Part shown: one piece after another, positions 24,401 to 32,291 of the stretch
Layout: every line of letters begins with the position of its first letter
Numbering within the stretch: the stretch's first letter is position 1
Source: Trachythela sp. YZ-2020
Lineage: Eukaryota; Cnidaria; Anthozoa; Malacalcyonacea; Clavulariidae
NCBI GenBank assembly: GCA_016169945.1
Contig: JADLSH010000085.1
Span: 1,674,001 to 1,738,000, forward strand
DNA length: 64,000 nucleotides
Reading direction: 5' to 3'
Program-made: the position numbers and the translations under genes
The notes under the pieces: model-generated
The model's input: only the letters and a program-made list of their open reading frames with translations
The model's database searches: none
Told to the model about the DNA's origin: nothing

Positions 24401-27400
24401 AAATATGATACCTAGACAAATATCACCCTCCAGCCGGCACCCTAAAAGCAACCATTCTAAACACTATAAGCACTTCAGAAAGTCTGTAGCTTTGATGGTT
24501 CAGGAGTTGGAGCTATGTCGGCAGTGCCGTTTCTGGGCGTGGTCATTTTCAGGACTTTCGCACCGGATTCGGGTTTTGGCACATATGCCATGTTGACCGC
24601 CATGGTCATTTTACCCTAAAACAGTTGAGATAATCTGTCCTAAATGAAATGCATACAACCTCATATACAGGTCCTAGACTAGTAGTTTTATCCAATTAAA
24701 GTGCACGAATTATTTTCGTGATGACCTAACGATTGTCTATATGTACAGTAGCTCATTACTCACCTTTTATCCAAATTATATATTGATAGTGAAACTTTTA
24801 GATGAAGGAAAATTAAACTTGGATGATTCAGTACAGAAATACGTACCTAGTTTTCCAGAGAAACAAGTAAACTCCAAACCGTGCGTTATAACCATTCGTC
24901 ATTTACTTTGTCATCAAAGTGGTATACGACATTATCAGGAAAGTATTGCAACTGATAAAACAAAAGGCAAGTAGAACAAATGTCAATTAAATGGCACAAT
25001 TTATACTATATAGAGATGCATGATCCGTCTCGACGAACTGATGGGCAAAGAAAAGATAGTTAGTCTGATAATTCGTTACTTTGTTCAATGAGTTTGTGTA
25101 TACGGTAAATGCGGATCATAATTCCTCAGTCGAGACGAACTTTCTATGACTATGTACAGTAGTTCGTCTACTCGAACAAACTTGCGTGCATTGCTTTTGT
25201 TCACGGATGATCAGTCTATGACTTACAGTGTGTGACATTAAACGAACTATCAAGAAGATATCAGGCAGAATTTGTCTCCAAAACCATGGCAAACGAGTAT
25301 AGTTTGTCTGGATAATTAACCATACATATGCTATATAATTCCATTTCTTCAATTAGTACTTTCTAGCACTTTCGTCCCAGTCTCCTCATAAATATTGATC
25401 TAGAAATGTTAAAGTAAAAACATGTATTGTATACATACCTTGTTTCTATGTCACAGAATGATCTGATAACAGTTCTCCTTACCTTAGATGGAGATAAAAA
25501 AGAGAAGGCGAAAAAAAGGGTGTCAGAATTTGAGAAGCAAGAGTACTACATCAAGGTCAATATTGTCACATTAATTCACTGTTAGCATTTCGTTAATGCG
25601 ACGTTAGTATTTCGTATACATCTCTAGTACTTTTAATTCGGTTTTCGTAGGAATGTTATGATAGCGTTCAGAAATCATTGTCCCTGTTCAAAGATGATCC
25701 ATTAGTGCACGAACCAGGCTCAAAGTTTCTATATACAACATTTGGCTGGACCTTGCTTAGCGCAGTTATTGAAAATGCGGCTCAGAGGAAATTCTTGCCA
25801 TACATGAATCAATTATTTAAAGATCTGGGCATGAATAGCACTCAAGCAGAACTTCATCAGAATCTTGTTTATGGAAGGGCTAGGTAAGGGTGTCATCATA
25901 ATGGTTGCCTATAACATCTATGGCATGTTATATTCAATATCGCTAAAGTTATAAGAAAATAAGTCAATAACGAAAACCGAGTGCTGGATCGGACTTAAAC
26001 CCAAGCACTAGCTCGTTCTTTGTGAGAATGGGTGGCAATTTGATCAAGGTATGAAACTTTTACCACTGCGGCCGGAGTTCGATTACTGCAGTGTGCAGTA
26101 GTCTGATAATAATTAAGCCTCTGCACATATGTGCACAGTGCTTTCAGTTTGACTCTTCCAAACAAAACAGGTTTATTCTCTGAGTACTCATATTTCCATC
26201 TGTAGTAGCAGTGGCCCAGTAACGATGGTCAAAACTGCTCGTTTGAAAATTGACAATTCTCTCTTCACTCACGACATTTTGGCAATCATACACGGTCATG
26301 TTGCACGGTCACGATAAAGTTCAGCTTATTTGCTTATTGAATCACAAATCTACCCCAGAAATCACAAATCTACCCACTTATTATCCAGATTGGATAAAAT
26401 TTCTGCCTATAATGTTATACAGTGTTTCTGTATCTCTTGTGTCTATTTCTTCAATCTTAAACAGGCATTATGTGAGAAACGAGAAAGGACAATTAATCAA
26501 TACCCCATATGTGGATAACTGTTATAAACGTGCTGGTGGAGGATTTATATCAACGACTGAAGATTTAATAAAGTTTGGAAATGCAATGCTCTATGCGAGT
26601 CAAGTTGGAGATTATCAGGGGAAAGCTAAGGATAGTCTATTATCAGGTTAGTCGTTACATATAATTACATGAATAATAGAAAGTCTGGATGGTAAACTGA
26701 TGGCATCACAACCTAATGAGAAATTAGGAGTTCAAAAAATTACTAAAATCTAATACCAACTTAGTACTTAAATGACATCTGAATTGCCCGAAAATTAGGC
26801 AAAACGCGCATTCCATTTACACGGTCAGACCGTGACCACATAAAACCTTCGGGGGTTCGGACTGTTTTGATCAAAGCAGCAGAGTTATATTTTCGCAAGA
26901 TTTCCAAAACAGCTGACCAAGATCACTCCATGAGTGTTTACGGTCTGACCAGTGCAATAATGTAAAGGGGAGGTGCCCAATGTGATACATACTTGTTCGA
27001 ATGTTTATCTACCTATAGTAGTAACAAGAGTATACATAAAAAGGTACAATTGTTATATAATTATATTAAGTTACTGTAAAGGTTTAAAGATTTCATGCAA
27101 AATCATCTCGTCTACTTTTTGGCGCCCCTAGTTCTAGTAACACGTTGTGGTGTAATTTCATAGAAGGGTCTTGTTAAGATAAAATCACATATTTGTGCCT
27201 TTATCAGGGCGATAACAGAGTGGCATAAAAACGATATGTCACTGATATCGTTTTTTGTCTTTGAGACCGTTTTTTGTCACTGATATCGTTTTTTGTCACT
27301 GATATCCCTTTTTGTCCCGCTCAAAACATTCAAGATGGCCGCCGCCTCTGAGATTTCAGAATGTGTCAGTAGACTAGTTTATTGTTGAAAATAAAATTCA

Positions 27401-30400
27401 AATACCAAAATAAGAACGTCAGGAGTAGAATAAGAAAAACATAATACGGAGGACGTCTTAGAAGTTATAGGACCGGAGGTTATGGACAATTTCATGGCTT
27501 TTCATCAACATACGAAAACCAGGCGGAGAGTACGAACTACGAACTTCTGTCTTTACGGATACTTCGCTCATTTTAATTGATACGAAAAAGAAAAGGACTA
27601 CCCTGGCTGAGTAACGAGTTAAATCCCCTTCACCTTGTTCAACAAAGCCCGAGAAGCACTTAAAGCCAAGCAAAAAGATCTGAAAAGCCTTCATTGGTAA
27701 AAGAAGCTCATTCTTTAATATGTCCCATATTTGAAGCCTGAAAAAGGCACAAGTATGTGATAAACAGGTTATCACATGAGGGGCTCGGTAATATCAGTTT
27801 TATTACTCTCGTGACGATATCATAATTGTCCAATCGTGATATCGTCCCTCGAGCGCAGCCTCGTACCCAGGCGCTTTTAAGGAAAAGAAAAAAAATCGCG
27901 TTCAGCTAATTTATAGAGATCAGTGGCTGAGATTAGCGAGCGCGCGGGGGTGCTTGGGGAGGACGCGACGAGAGGGAAGCGCCTGGCTAATAAATACCAG
28001 AACGCTAACTCAATACTTTCGTGTCCTCATAATTTCCGAGGATGAAGCCTTGTAAGATGGCGAGTTTTGAGTTCAACGCTTCAGCACAAAGATTTTCTAT
28101 CAAATTGAAGACATTTCTCGCATTTAGCACTTCAAGATTTTAGGCAATTTGTTTAACTAATTGACATACATTGCAAGGCCAATGGTTTTCATTTCCGCAA
28201 ATGTCTTGCAATAGGTCAAAGGGCATGAAAGCAATGACGTAATAACAAATGACGAATATCACGTCATGCACACGCCATCACAACTTGCCAGTAAGATGGC
28301 GACCGCGGGACGAGCTTTTTACAGAAGATAGACATCTGTTCATACTTAATCTGTGGCCTGGCAGAAAATGCAGATAAGTGAAGAATTTTGACCGAAATGT
28401 GAAGAATCCTTTCCATCGCTTGATTTGAGGTGCCTTTTCGTCAGTTTTTCTCCCTGGTGTGTTATCATTGATATCTGTATGGATGAAACAGACCATTATT
28501 TTGCAGAAGCTCTAACAACAGGTATTTTTATGTATATATAATATATTTAATATTTTTGCAAAGCCTCTAGTGGTTAAAATTGTGTAAATATATGAAATGG
28601 TTGCACAGAATTGACGATTTTTCTTATTTGTGGTCACAAAACTAATTGGACCTTTGATATGCTATATCCTTGCGAGATTGCTGTTTTTCATTCGGGCTAT
28701 TTTGCTATTTTCTTTAAGCAATTTGCATACTTTGTTGTCGTTTTTATATACAATAACAATTGAATGCTTGATCACAGGCACAGTCTACGATTTTGGTAAA
28801 TTTGTATCGCTAAAACAAGTTTCTTTTATATACAGAATTTAGTTCAGACGATGAATTTAATACTTCCTTTCGACAACTCGATGTTCAAGGTAATTTTTAC
28901 TATTATTTTTTATTATTATTTTATAATAATATAGTCATAGGCATTGTGTATTTTGTTATGTATTCATTTAAAAATCTGTCAGTGCTTCTTGATATTGACT
29001 GAAGTAACATGGTTACCAAGAGCATCCGAAAATAACCAGTATATTCATGAGGTAGGGTCACATAACCTACCAACAGGCTATATTGCTACCAACTTGCCAA
29101 AGTGGCATGGATGTTTAAAATAGTTGTCGGGTTGATATGTATGTATATTAATCATATGACGTCTTTGTTGTTTTGACATCAGTCACATTCGTAGTAAATA
29201 TTAAGGTAGGATGTCTTTACATGGCTTATGTAGAGAAAAACAATGACCTTTTGCAAAGGTAACCCTATCTCTAGCATCACCCTAACACACAATAGACTAT
29301 AGGGTTACTGGTTACCAGGGTAACCTTGTGGCTAGGATCACCCTATTGTCATGTAAACAGCCCATGGGTCAAACAGTGTGCTTTGTGTTCTTTTTAGCTT
29401 ACAATCTGTCCAGTTCCTAGTGTGATGAGAGAAGGCATAAGTTGTCAACTGAGCTAGAACATGTTGCTGAGTATTGATGAAGAATCAAATATTTATGTGA
29501 AACAGTCATTGTGATGGATTTGCTTGATTTGACATCCAACGAGAACATTCTCACTCAACAGTTAAAGCATGTTTTCCAGGTCCAACAAAACAGGAATAAA
29601 TGACTGAATGTGAACAAATGTGTTGTATTTTGTAAAATTATTCTGTCTGCATGCCATAGTATAAATTTAATGTTTGTACCATAATGCAATTAGGGTGTTT
29701 TATTTTGCTTTAATATATAGTATGAGATTTTGAGGTGATTAATACAATAACAAACCTGAGAAAACTTAAAAATGGATATACAGTAATAGCCCAGCAAGGA
29801 AATTTTAACTTATAACAATAATAAATTAAATTGCAAATTATCAATGTTTTATTATTTAATTAATACGTAAAAAATATATGAAGTACACTAAAATGCTTTT
29901 TGTTTTCCAGAAATATTTTAAATAAAGACACAAAATATTTCCTGAACATACAACACTGTATAAATCTTTCAGTTTGCGACAACAATTGCAATATTTTCTC
30001 ATTTGCATTCATTGATATATTAAAAATCACTGCCGCCATCTTTAATACATTTTCTGCCAGGCGCTTCCTTCGTCGCGACCTCCCCAAGCACCCCCGCGCG
30101 CTCGCTCAGCTTAGCCACTGATCTCTATAAATTAGCTGAACGCGATTTTTATTCTTTCCTTAAAAGCGCCTGGGTACGAGGCTGCCTCGAGCGATAAAAC
30201 TCATATCACCTCACCCCTCATGTGATAACCTATACATATCAGGGCGTTTCTTCTAAATATAAACGGGTAACCATCTTATATTTTCTAGGAATATTGTCTC
30301 CAGAAAGTATGAGGTTATCGTGGAAGATTGTTGAAAACACTCAAGACAAGGGTGTTAAAGATTGGGGCTACGGTTTGGGATGGGCGATCCGACCTGAGAA

Positions 30401-31360
30401 GCATCAACATGGTTATTGCAGGAACCAACAGAAGGCAATTGCTCACACTGGTAATTCTTTTTTCATCGTTTCATTTTTAATTTGGCGTGATAAACTGTAT
30501 GGAATTACTCAGTTGTTCACTGGCTTGGTTTTGAGATCATCTGTAAATGCTTGCACATCTAATAATTTTTATTGCCATCCATGCATGCATACATACATAC
30601 GTACATACAGTCGTGTCTCCACGGGGTATACACTTGAGTGGTCCAAACTGAAATGGGCCTGTCCACACAAGTTCTGTTCAAGAGGAAGGACTACAAACCA
30701 AATATTGGTGTAGTACAAGTTACATTTATTTAAGCATTTCACCTATGAAATTTCACCATTTCACCTATTGATTTTCGGACTTTATACTTTGTTCATCTCT
30801 TAATACGACCCCCATCGAAGCCCTGAAATTGATTCTCTTTTGAATATTTTCCTCAGCATTACGCGTCGTTCAGAATTCTGCATGGTTTAGACCAAAAATG
30901 CAGAAAATGCCCCCGGACCCTATTTACAAGCTTTTGCGCCTTCACAGTTTGGAAAATTCTCAGACTATGCGTGTAGAATGATATTTTCCAGTAATTATGA
31001 AAATGTTCCATGGGTATTTTAATGAATCACAAAACGCTGGATTCTCCGCAAATTTATGAACTTGAGAATACAATATCATCAATTTACTGTACGAACTGTT
31101 CACTGTTTCGTGTTTTATTACAATATTCTATGGCTATATTCTATGGGTTAAATGCTTATTTTTACTCAGGTGGAGCTGTAGGAGCGAGCAGCATTCTCTT
31201 ATTACTACCAAGCTCAATAAAGAACACACATGACGTCGCACAAGATATCCCACCACCAAGTGGCGTTGTCGTAGCCATCTTAGTAAATATGGAGAGCGTT
31301 AGTTTGGTAAAACCTGCTCTAACAATTGCTCAACTTTTCAATAGTTTTGATAAAAATTAA
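4872..31360 (+). CDS. LACTB: LACTB, eight-exon gene model (span)
   Basis: LACTB is a penicillin-binding-protein/class C beta-lactamase-like serine protein of the mitochondrial intermembrane space (family knowledge). Exons: 4872-5054, 20939-21197, 24790-24966, 25488-25555, 25651-25883, 26465-26646, 30289-30450, 31170-31360. They sum to 1455 nt (484 aa plus stop), and every junction agrees in phase. Visible active-site motifs: SISK (SxxK nucleophile) in exon 2, LYTTFGW at the YxN position in exon 5, and HTGG (KTG-like) made across the exon 7/8 junction. The order N-terminal membrane segment, SxxK domain, short charged linker and HTG domain matches the family. Human LACTB is somewhat longer, mainly at the N-terminus and linker. 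Introns 1, 2 and 6 are swollen by mobile DNA. Exon 1 is the least certain part. Confidence 0.8.
5055..6331. other. LACTB intron 1, first part, no gene seen
   Basis: It contains a poly-C run near 5240-5262, a second C run near 5887-5905, and G-rich GGGGCTTAATAGAGAGGG-like stretches near 6068-6160 that recur near 15250-15450. The ORFs here arise from low-complexity sequence. Confidence 0.5.
6597..6841 (-). repeat. BEL/Pao 3' LTR
   Basis: 245 bp, TGTGATGAAC...GGTATA on the minus strand. It is identical to the other LTR except for one extra A in a run near 6708. A TGTTA...-free short LTR like this is at the small end for the superfamily. AAGTACG-type promoter motifs are not clear. Confidence 0.9.
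6842..6850 (-). other. Polypurine tract of the BEL/Pao element
   Basis: The minus-strand sequence AGGGGAGTG abuts the 3' LTR directly, the position where plus-strand DNA synthesis is primed in LTR retrotransposons. Confidence 0.6.
6913..7383 (-). pseudogene. BEL/Pao pol: C-terminal integrase domain
   Basis: An open frame reading ...[21 protein letters not shown]...[22 protein letters not shown]. This is the C-terminal tail that follows the integrase core in BEL/Pao polyproteins (often named DUF5641), an SH3-like fold for DNA contact. It overlaps the integrase ORF at 7358-7383 in another frame. A 1-2 base indel near 7410-7425 separates them, because ...ANP is followed by the expected continuation only in the shifted frame. 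It ends in a normal stop at 6913. Confidence 0.8.
7358..7945 (-). pseudogene. BEL/Pao pol: integrase catalytic core
   Basis: DDE residues are visible: GIDFAGP (first D), ISDNATTF (second D), and [15 protein letters not shown] (catalytic E). The Cys pair NCNVCK of the preceding zinc finger lies at about 8000-8030, in frame with this segment rather than with the next one. The frame breaks at both ends. The core would insert element cDNA into host DNA if restored; as it stands it is fragmentary. Confidence 0.85.
8026..8289 (-). pseudogene. BEL/Pao pol: H2C2 integrase zinc-binding part
   Basis: It reads ...[19 protein letters not shown]...[28 protein letters not shown]. This is the HHCC-type integrase N-terminal domain, with H..H ([10 protein letters not shown]) here and the C..C pair beyond a frameshift near 8030. 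A second frame break at about 8286 joins it to the RNase H segment (HWVKKVQ spans it). Confidence 0.8.
8286..9398 (-). pseudogene. BEL/Pao pol: Pao/RNase H region
   Basis: It starts inside HKWESN right at the LINE junction and runs through [28 protein letters not shown] and HIFADAS (RNase H aspartate). It continues with IPRLELIGG (RNase H glutamate), [13 protein letters not shown] (D) and NRVRKI. VYDPLG and F.DAS are strong BEL/Pao signatures. It is open for over 1 kb, the best-preserved pol segment. Its RT partner lies beyond the inserted LINE. Confidence 0.9.
9535..10713 (-). pseudogene. LINE reverse transcriptase, C-terminal part
   Basis: It contains [16 protein letters not shown] (RT motif A), [16 protein letters not shown] (motif B), YADDTQLY (motif C), and a long thumb/C-terminal region with [17 protein letters not shown] and FLFKKAF. 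The motifs are intact, but the frame is interrupted at about 10905 relative to the upstream half. Confidence 0.88.
10901..11383 (-). pseudogene. LINE reverse transcriptase, N-terminal part
   Basis: It reads [21 protein letters not shown] through DPIPTWLLK and [18 protein letters not shown]. At that point a 2-base loss or 1-base gain in an A-run near 10905 shifts the frame; the next frame continues with the expected [11 protein letters not shown]. An upstream frame change lies near 11384-11410. Confidence 0.85.
11537..12290 (-). pseudogene. BEL/Pao pol: reverse transcriptase (broken)
   Basis: The frame reads [17 protein letters not shown] motifs, [12 protein letters not shown] (motif A), [17 protein letters not shown] (motif B) and TYVDNIM (motif C, with N in place of the usual second D). 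The upstream part ([26 protein letters not shown], then [17 protein letters not shown]) needs frame changes near 12300, 12155 and 12010. The segment is cut at its 3' side by the LINE. Confidence 0.88.
12283..14247 (-). CDS. BEL/Pao gag and aspartic protease
   Basis: A 654-codon ORF starting [15 protein letters not shown]. Residues about 1-175 are charged and coiled-coil-like. [17 protein letters not shown] opens a DUF1759-type gag domain. Zinc knuckles follow ([27 protein letters not shown]; a further C..C..H) at about 375-450. A retropepsin-type protease has the motif [12 protein letters not shown] at about 480. The frame is lost shortly after the protease, where pol should continue. Confidence 0.9.
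   Translation of the reverse strand: MSDSESQSEQQIENKINKEIEKLKYYLEQTDELIEEKDLKEIDTVNKRTKAILDEIYSLVSTAQETKVELGKNTSREIRQWKKEVRDRYLPWVNEMNKLSDFLAKTQANIAAEEENKRREAKRIEEEHNREVIREQERQMLEEKLQAELRMTAKKLEMEKAARSTLAKLPKLKITQFNGTTADWVRFENMFITQIDSKPISDEEKFGYLLEMVSGKIRDKISNLKPSSIGYKTAWERLKKEYGQTKLVVNAHIDEVVNLPTVRGSSYEKILDFYERLTKNYDALQTLDEHEKLDGFVMCTINKLPNVKSDLVRTDEDWEEWKMENLIDSLQKWLRRNKTEEDKSTGDPRRREKNLFARKGGKENERGKKTPCCMFCKAEHWSDMCKSYVTTAQRKAYFGENNLCFNCGSPGHRARHCRSRGCYHCGEKHHTSLHDQKEKKSDGTVLTGYSTATEEITLPPIIPVKVDGDVFWAFLDTGSGRNFISKEAVKKLQISAARHESKEIITINGAKRQSMPIYNVTIGSLDGSTKEEIELAGSTMEDFTTVKRPDMNKLKQNYDHTKDKRFYMTTNGEYPIHMILGDSTFCKIKTEEIYKGKDGDPIVEGTSFGWIVHGGDISNNVCMFTRESNDYEQLYTLDVLGVEDRGERPTGCLS
14331..14347 (-). 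other. Candidate primer-binding site
   Basis: TGGTGCCGTGGCCAGGA begins 3 bp inside the 5' LTR. It starts with the TGG expected to pair with a tRNA CCA end. I could not assign the tRNA. Confidence 0.5.
14351..14594 (-). repeat. BEL/Pao 5' LTR
   Basis: 244 bp, matching 6597-6841 base for base except for one missing A. The flanking CAGG follows at 14595-14598. Confidence 0.9.
15459..15494. repeat. (GATA)n microsatellite
   Basis: About nine consecutive GATA units followed by TTGTTTAATAG. A tetranucleotide of the complementary family ends the LINE at 41.69 kb, so this may be the tail of another, undetected element. Confidence 0.8.
15822..16337. mobile_element. 516-bp TIR element rich in TGTCCGACC repeats
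   Basis: TIRs CAGGCCTTAAAATATCGGTC / inverse, with a 5-bp direct repeat CTGGA on each side (15817-15821; 16338-16342). The left half carries many copies of TGTCCGACC at irregular spacing, on the right the same motif recurs. These are likely subterminal transposase-binding repeats (inference). An apparent ORF over 15853-16266 is a by-product. Confidence 0.7.
16537..16653. repeat. Fold-back palindrome
   Basis: AACAGTTATTCTACTC...GTCGTATATGA and inverted copies meet around GCGCTATCGCGCC. Near-perfect arms of about 50 bp make this a hairpin MITE. A smaller palindrome, CTACTAGCAGGATAT / inverse, lies at about 16373-16410. Confidence 0.7.
17198..17583. mobile_element. hAT MITE with 8-bp target duplication
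   Basis: TIRs CAGGGCCTTTTTTAA / TTAAAAAAGGCCCTG, flanked by ATGTGTAG on both sides (17190-17197; 17584-17591). 386 bp, G-rich and non-coding. It inserted into the unknown TIR element at 15707-19962. Confidence 0.85.
18412..18545. repeat. TTTTGGTAAA-type degenerate repeat
   Basis: About eight copies of TTTTGGTAAAAT/TTGGTAAATT in 130 bp. Non-coding. Confidence 0.6.
20939..21197 (+). CDS. LACTB: LACTB exon 2: SxxK nucleophile
   Basis: It follows an acceptor (GGTTTAG) and reads [17 protein letters not shown], then [20 protein letters not shown]. It continues through [20 protein letters not shown] and [20 protein letters not shown] is the SxxK motif with the acylated serine. The donor GTAAGA follows base 21197, leaving one base. 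The next exon supplies TG to make ATG, giving ...[12 protein letters not shown], which is uninterrupted family sequence. Confidence 0.9.
21537..21570. repeat. Degenerate telomere-like CCCTAA stretch
   Basis: ACCCTAAACCCTACCC, then AACCCTAACCCCTAA: imperfect units of the metazoan telomere repeat TTAGGG on its C-rich strand. It is too short to show telomere-derived origin. Confidence 0.45.
22584..22654 (-). ncRNA. tRNA-like pseudogene or tRNA-derived SINE head
   Basis: The minus strand reads GCTTGATAGTTCAATAGG..., with an A-box-like TAGTTCAATAGG and a B-box-like GATTTCGATCCC spaced as in a tRNA, and a final CTCGAG. The acceptor stem does not pair well, and no anticodon can be assigned safely, so it is not a functional tRNA call. 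Confidence 0.35.
22704..24681. repeat. 2-kb inverted repeat (arms about 970 bp)
   Basis: Left arm 22704-23674 and right arm 23717-24681 are reverse complements with scattered differences, around a 42-bp spacer. The outer ends are TAGTCTAGGACCTGTATATG / inverse. TA (or GTA) lies at both outer borders and could be a target duplication. Paired ORFs in the two arms are mirror copies of each other and not genes. The arms differ by substitutions and small indels, which argues against a sequencing fold-back artefact. It fills most of LACTB intron 2. Confidence 0.85.
24790..24966 (+). CDS. LACTB: LACTB exon 3
   Basis: It follows TTGATAG and reads [20 protein letters not shown], then FPEKQ...[27 protein letters not shown] is the strongly conserved segment after the SxxK helix in this fold. 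The best donor is GCAAGT at 24967 (AAAAG|GCAAGT), a GC-AG intron: it gives the right phase, and no GT site nearby does. Confidence 0.88.
25488..25555 (+). CDS. LACTB: LACTB exon 4: charged linker
   Basis: 68 nt after ACCTTAG. It reads [20 protein letters not shown], a lysine/glutamate-rich insert like the one in vertebrate LACTB between the two halves of the catalytic domain. It ends IK with a GTCAAT donor (weak), phase 0. Confidence 0.82.
25651..25883 (+). CDS. LACTB: LACTB exon 5
   Basis: After TTTTCGTAG it reads [20 protein letters not shown], then [20 protein letters not shown] and later [17 protein letters not shown] sits where class C beta-lactamases have the YxN motif. It ends AG|GTAAGG, phase 2. 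Confidence 0.92.
26465..26646 (+). CDS. LACTB: LACTB exon 6
   Basis: After TTAAACAG it reads [20 protein letters not shown], then [27 protein letters not shown] and AGGGF(I/L)ST are well-conserved LACTB signatures. It ends CAG|GTTAGT, phase 1. Confidence 0.92.
26647..27766. other. LACTB intron 6, left part
   Basis: It holds three to four copies of TGTCACTGATATCGTTTTTT at 27233-27317 and a plus-strand ATGGCCGCCGCC context at 27334. A minus-strand ORF at 27458-27775 has no family I recognise. Confidence 0.5.
27767..30230. mobile_element. 2.46-kb TIR element in LACTB intron 6
   Basis: The ends are GGTTATCACATGAGGGG / inverse. Inverted similarity extends inward about 200 bp, including GCAGCCTCGTACCCAGGCGC, AATTTATAGAGATCAGTGGC and GCGCGCGGGGGTGCTTGG (27856-27960 versus 30075-30185). 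No transposase domain is visible. The middle contains what looks like a tiny spliced gene (28479-29420) with a poly(A) signal. Target duplication is not clear; the class is unknown. Confidence 0.75.
28479..29420 (+). CDS. Possible three-exon mini-gene inside the TIR element
   Basis: Exons 28479-28521, 28836-28889 and 29398-29420 join in phase to 39 codons plus stop. It reads [20 protein letters not shown], then [12 protein letters not shown] and AYNLSSS. Donors are GGTATTT and AGGTAATT; acceptors are TATACAG and TTTTTAG. An AATAAA lies at 29593, and an ATGGCGACCGCG 5'-UTR-like context is at 28293. The acidic sequence matches no family I know. It may be the first exons of a lost transposase gene, a captured host exon set, or chance. 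Confidence 0.3.
30289..30450 (+). CDS. LACTB: LACTB exon 7
   Basis: After TTTTCTAG it reads [20 protein letters not shown], then [20 protein letters not shown] and KAIAHT. YGLGW is the conserved strand before the third active-site motif; HT at the end is its first half. GTAATT donor, phase 1. Confidence 0.92.
31170..31360 (+). CDS. LACTB: LACTB exon 8 (last)
   Basis: After TTTACTCAG it reads [19 protein letters not shown], then [16 protein letters not shown], ending FNSFDKN and TAA. With exon 7 it makes HTGGAVG, the KTG-like motif of the active site. VVVAILVNM is the last conserved strand. Confidence 0.93.
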
Positions 31361-31508
31361 CTTACTATATTAAATAAGAAATATTAAAAATACCATGAAC
31401 CCAGAGACGATCAACAGAGGGTGATTATATAGAGTTATGAAAATTGCGTGTAATTACATAAAAATTAGAGTATTTATTTTCAATTCTATGAATGCAGTAT
31501 ATATATGA

Positions 31509-31514
31509 AATAAA
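31509..31514 (+). terminator. Poly(A) signal for LACTB
   Basis: AATAAA lies 149 bp after the stop codon, in AT-rich sequence. No better signal lies closer. Confidence 0.5.
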
Positions 31515-31720
31515 TTTAGTTTGTTTAAATTTGCACTTGGGCACTGCAGTATCAATGAAAATTAATGATCAAAAGGAACTAAGCTGTAGAAGAGCACCAA
31601 ATTTGTATACGGATACAAAATTTGAGTATAAATGACAGCTGGAATTTTGTTGGCGTGTTTTTGTCGGTATCCCAAAATATACAAGTATGCAGATGTAGCA
31701 TTAACCTTAAATAATAATTA

Positions 31721-32291
31721 TTAAACTATGTTTTCTCTTAAAAATTCTAAACATTGATTCCAGTATACTTCTTGAGCTTTTGATTGTGCCTTATTTCCCC
31801 CTCCCAAGAACCAAGTATCATCCCATCTTTTAATATAGTGCCTTGAGCATGGGGGAAGAAAACATGGCGTTATGAAATTGCCAGTCCCAGGAAGGGGCAA
31901 TCTTTTGTATAGTGAACCCTTTCCGTGTTTTACCATGCGTCGAAATGTTTCCTCGCACATCCACTTAATTTCTGTGTTTAGTTCATCAGCAAGACCATAG
32001 GCCAACAACACTTTGCCGGTTATATGTTCCACGGGGATGAGCGATGGTGCTCCGGGTTTACAAGCGTCTTTGCTTTTAAAGATAGAGAGATAATGCGAAT
32101 ACGGAACATAGGTTTCATCGGTATATTCCACAGGATAACCTTGTATAGTGAAATGATTACACCGTAATGTGCACCCGATGAGAACATGAGGTCCTGATAT
32201 TGACACGACTGCTTTAATTTTGTCTGGAATTTGTGAAGCAATTGCCAAAGCAAGGACAAACCCACTAAACCGATGCCACTAGATATATCAC
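31721..32291 (-). pseudogene. BAAT/acyl-CoA thioesterase-like last exon, broken
   Basis: The family is alpha/beta-hydrolases that cleave or transfer acyl groups from CoA (BAAT/ACOT C-terminal domain). The exon follows a TTTTCCCTAG acceptor and reads DISSGIGLVGLS, then, in a shifted frame, LALAIASQIPDKIKAVVSIS. Later come IPVEHITGKVLLAYGLADEL, LPGTGNFITPCFLPPC and AQEVYWNQCLEFLRE. About 10 nt are missing at 32250-32262, exactly where the nucleophile elbow GxSxG continues. The usual catalytic His of the G.GH motif is N (GTGN). Both changes point to a non-catalytic relic. No upstream exon is found. It is tail-to-tail with LACTB, 361 bp between stops. Confidence 0.75.

Noticed and set aside
22704..24681. 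Inverted repeat as a sequencing fold-back artefact
   Set aside because: The arms differ by scattered substitutions and indels and have a unique spacer, which an artefact of one molecule would not show; still worth checking in raw reads.
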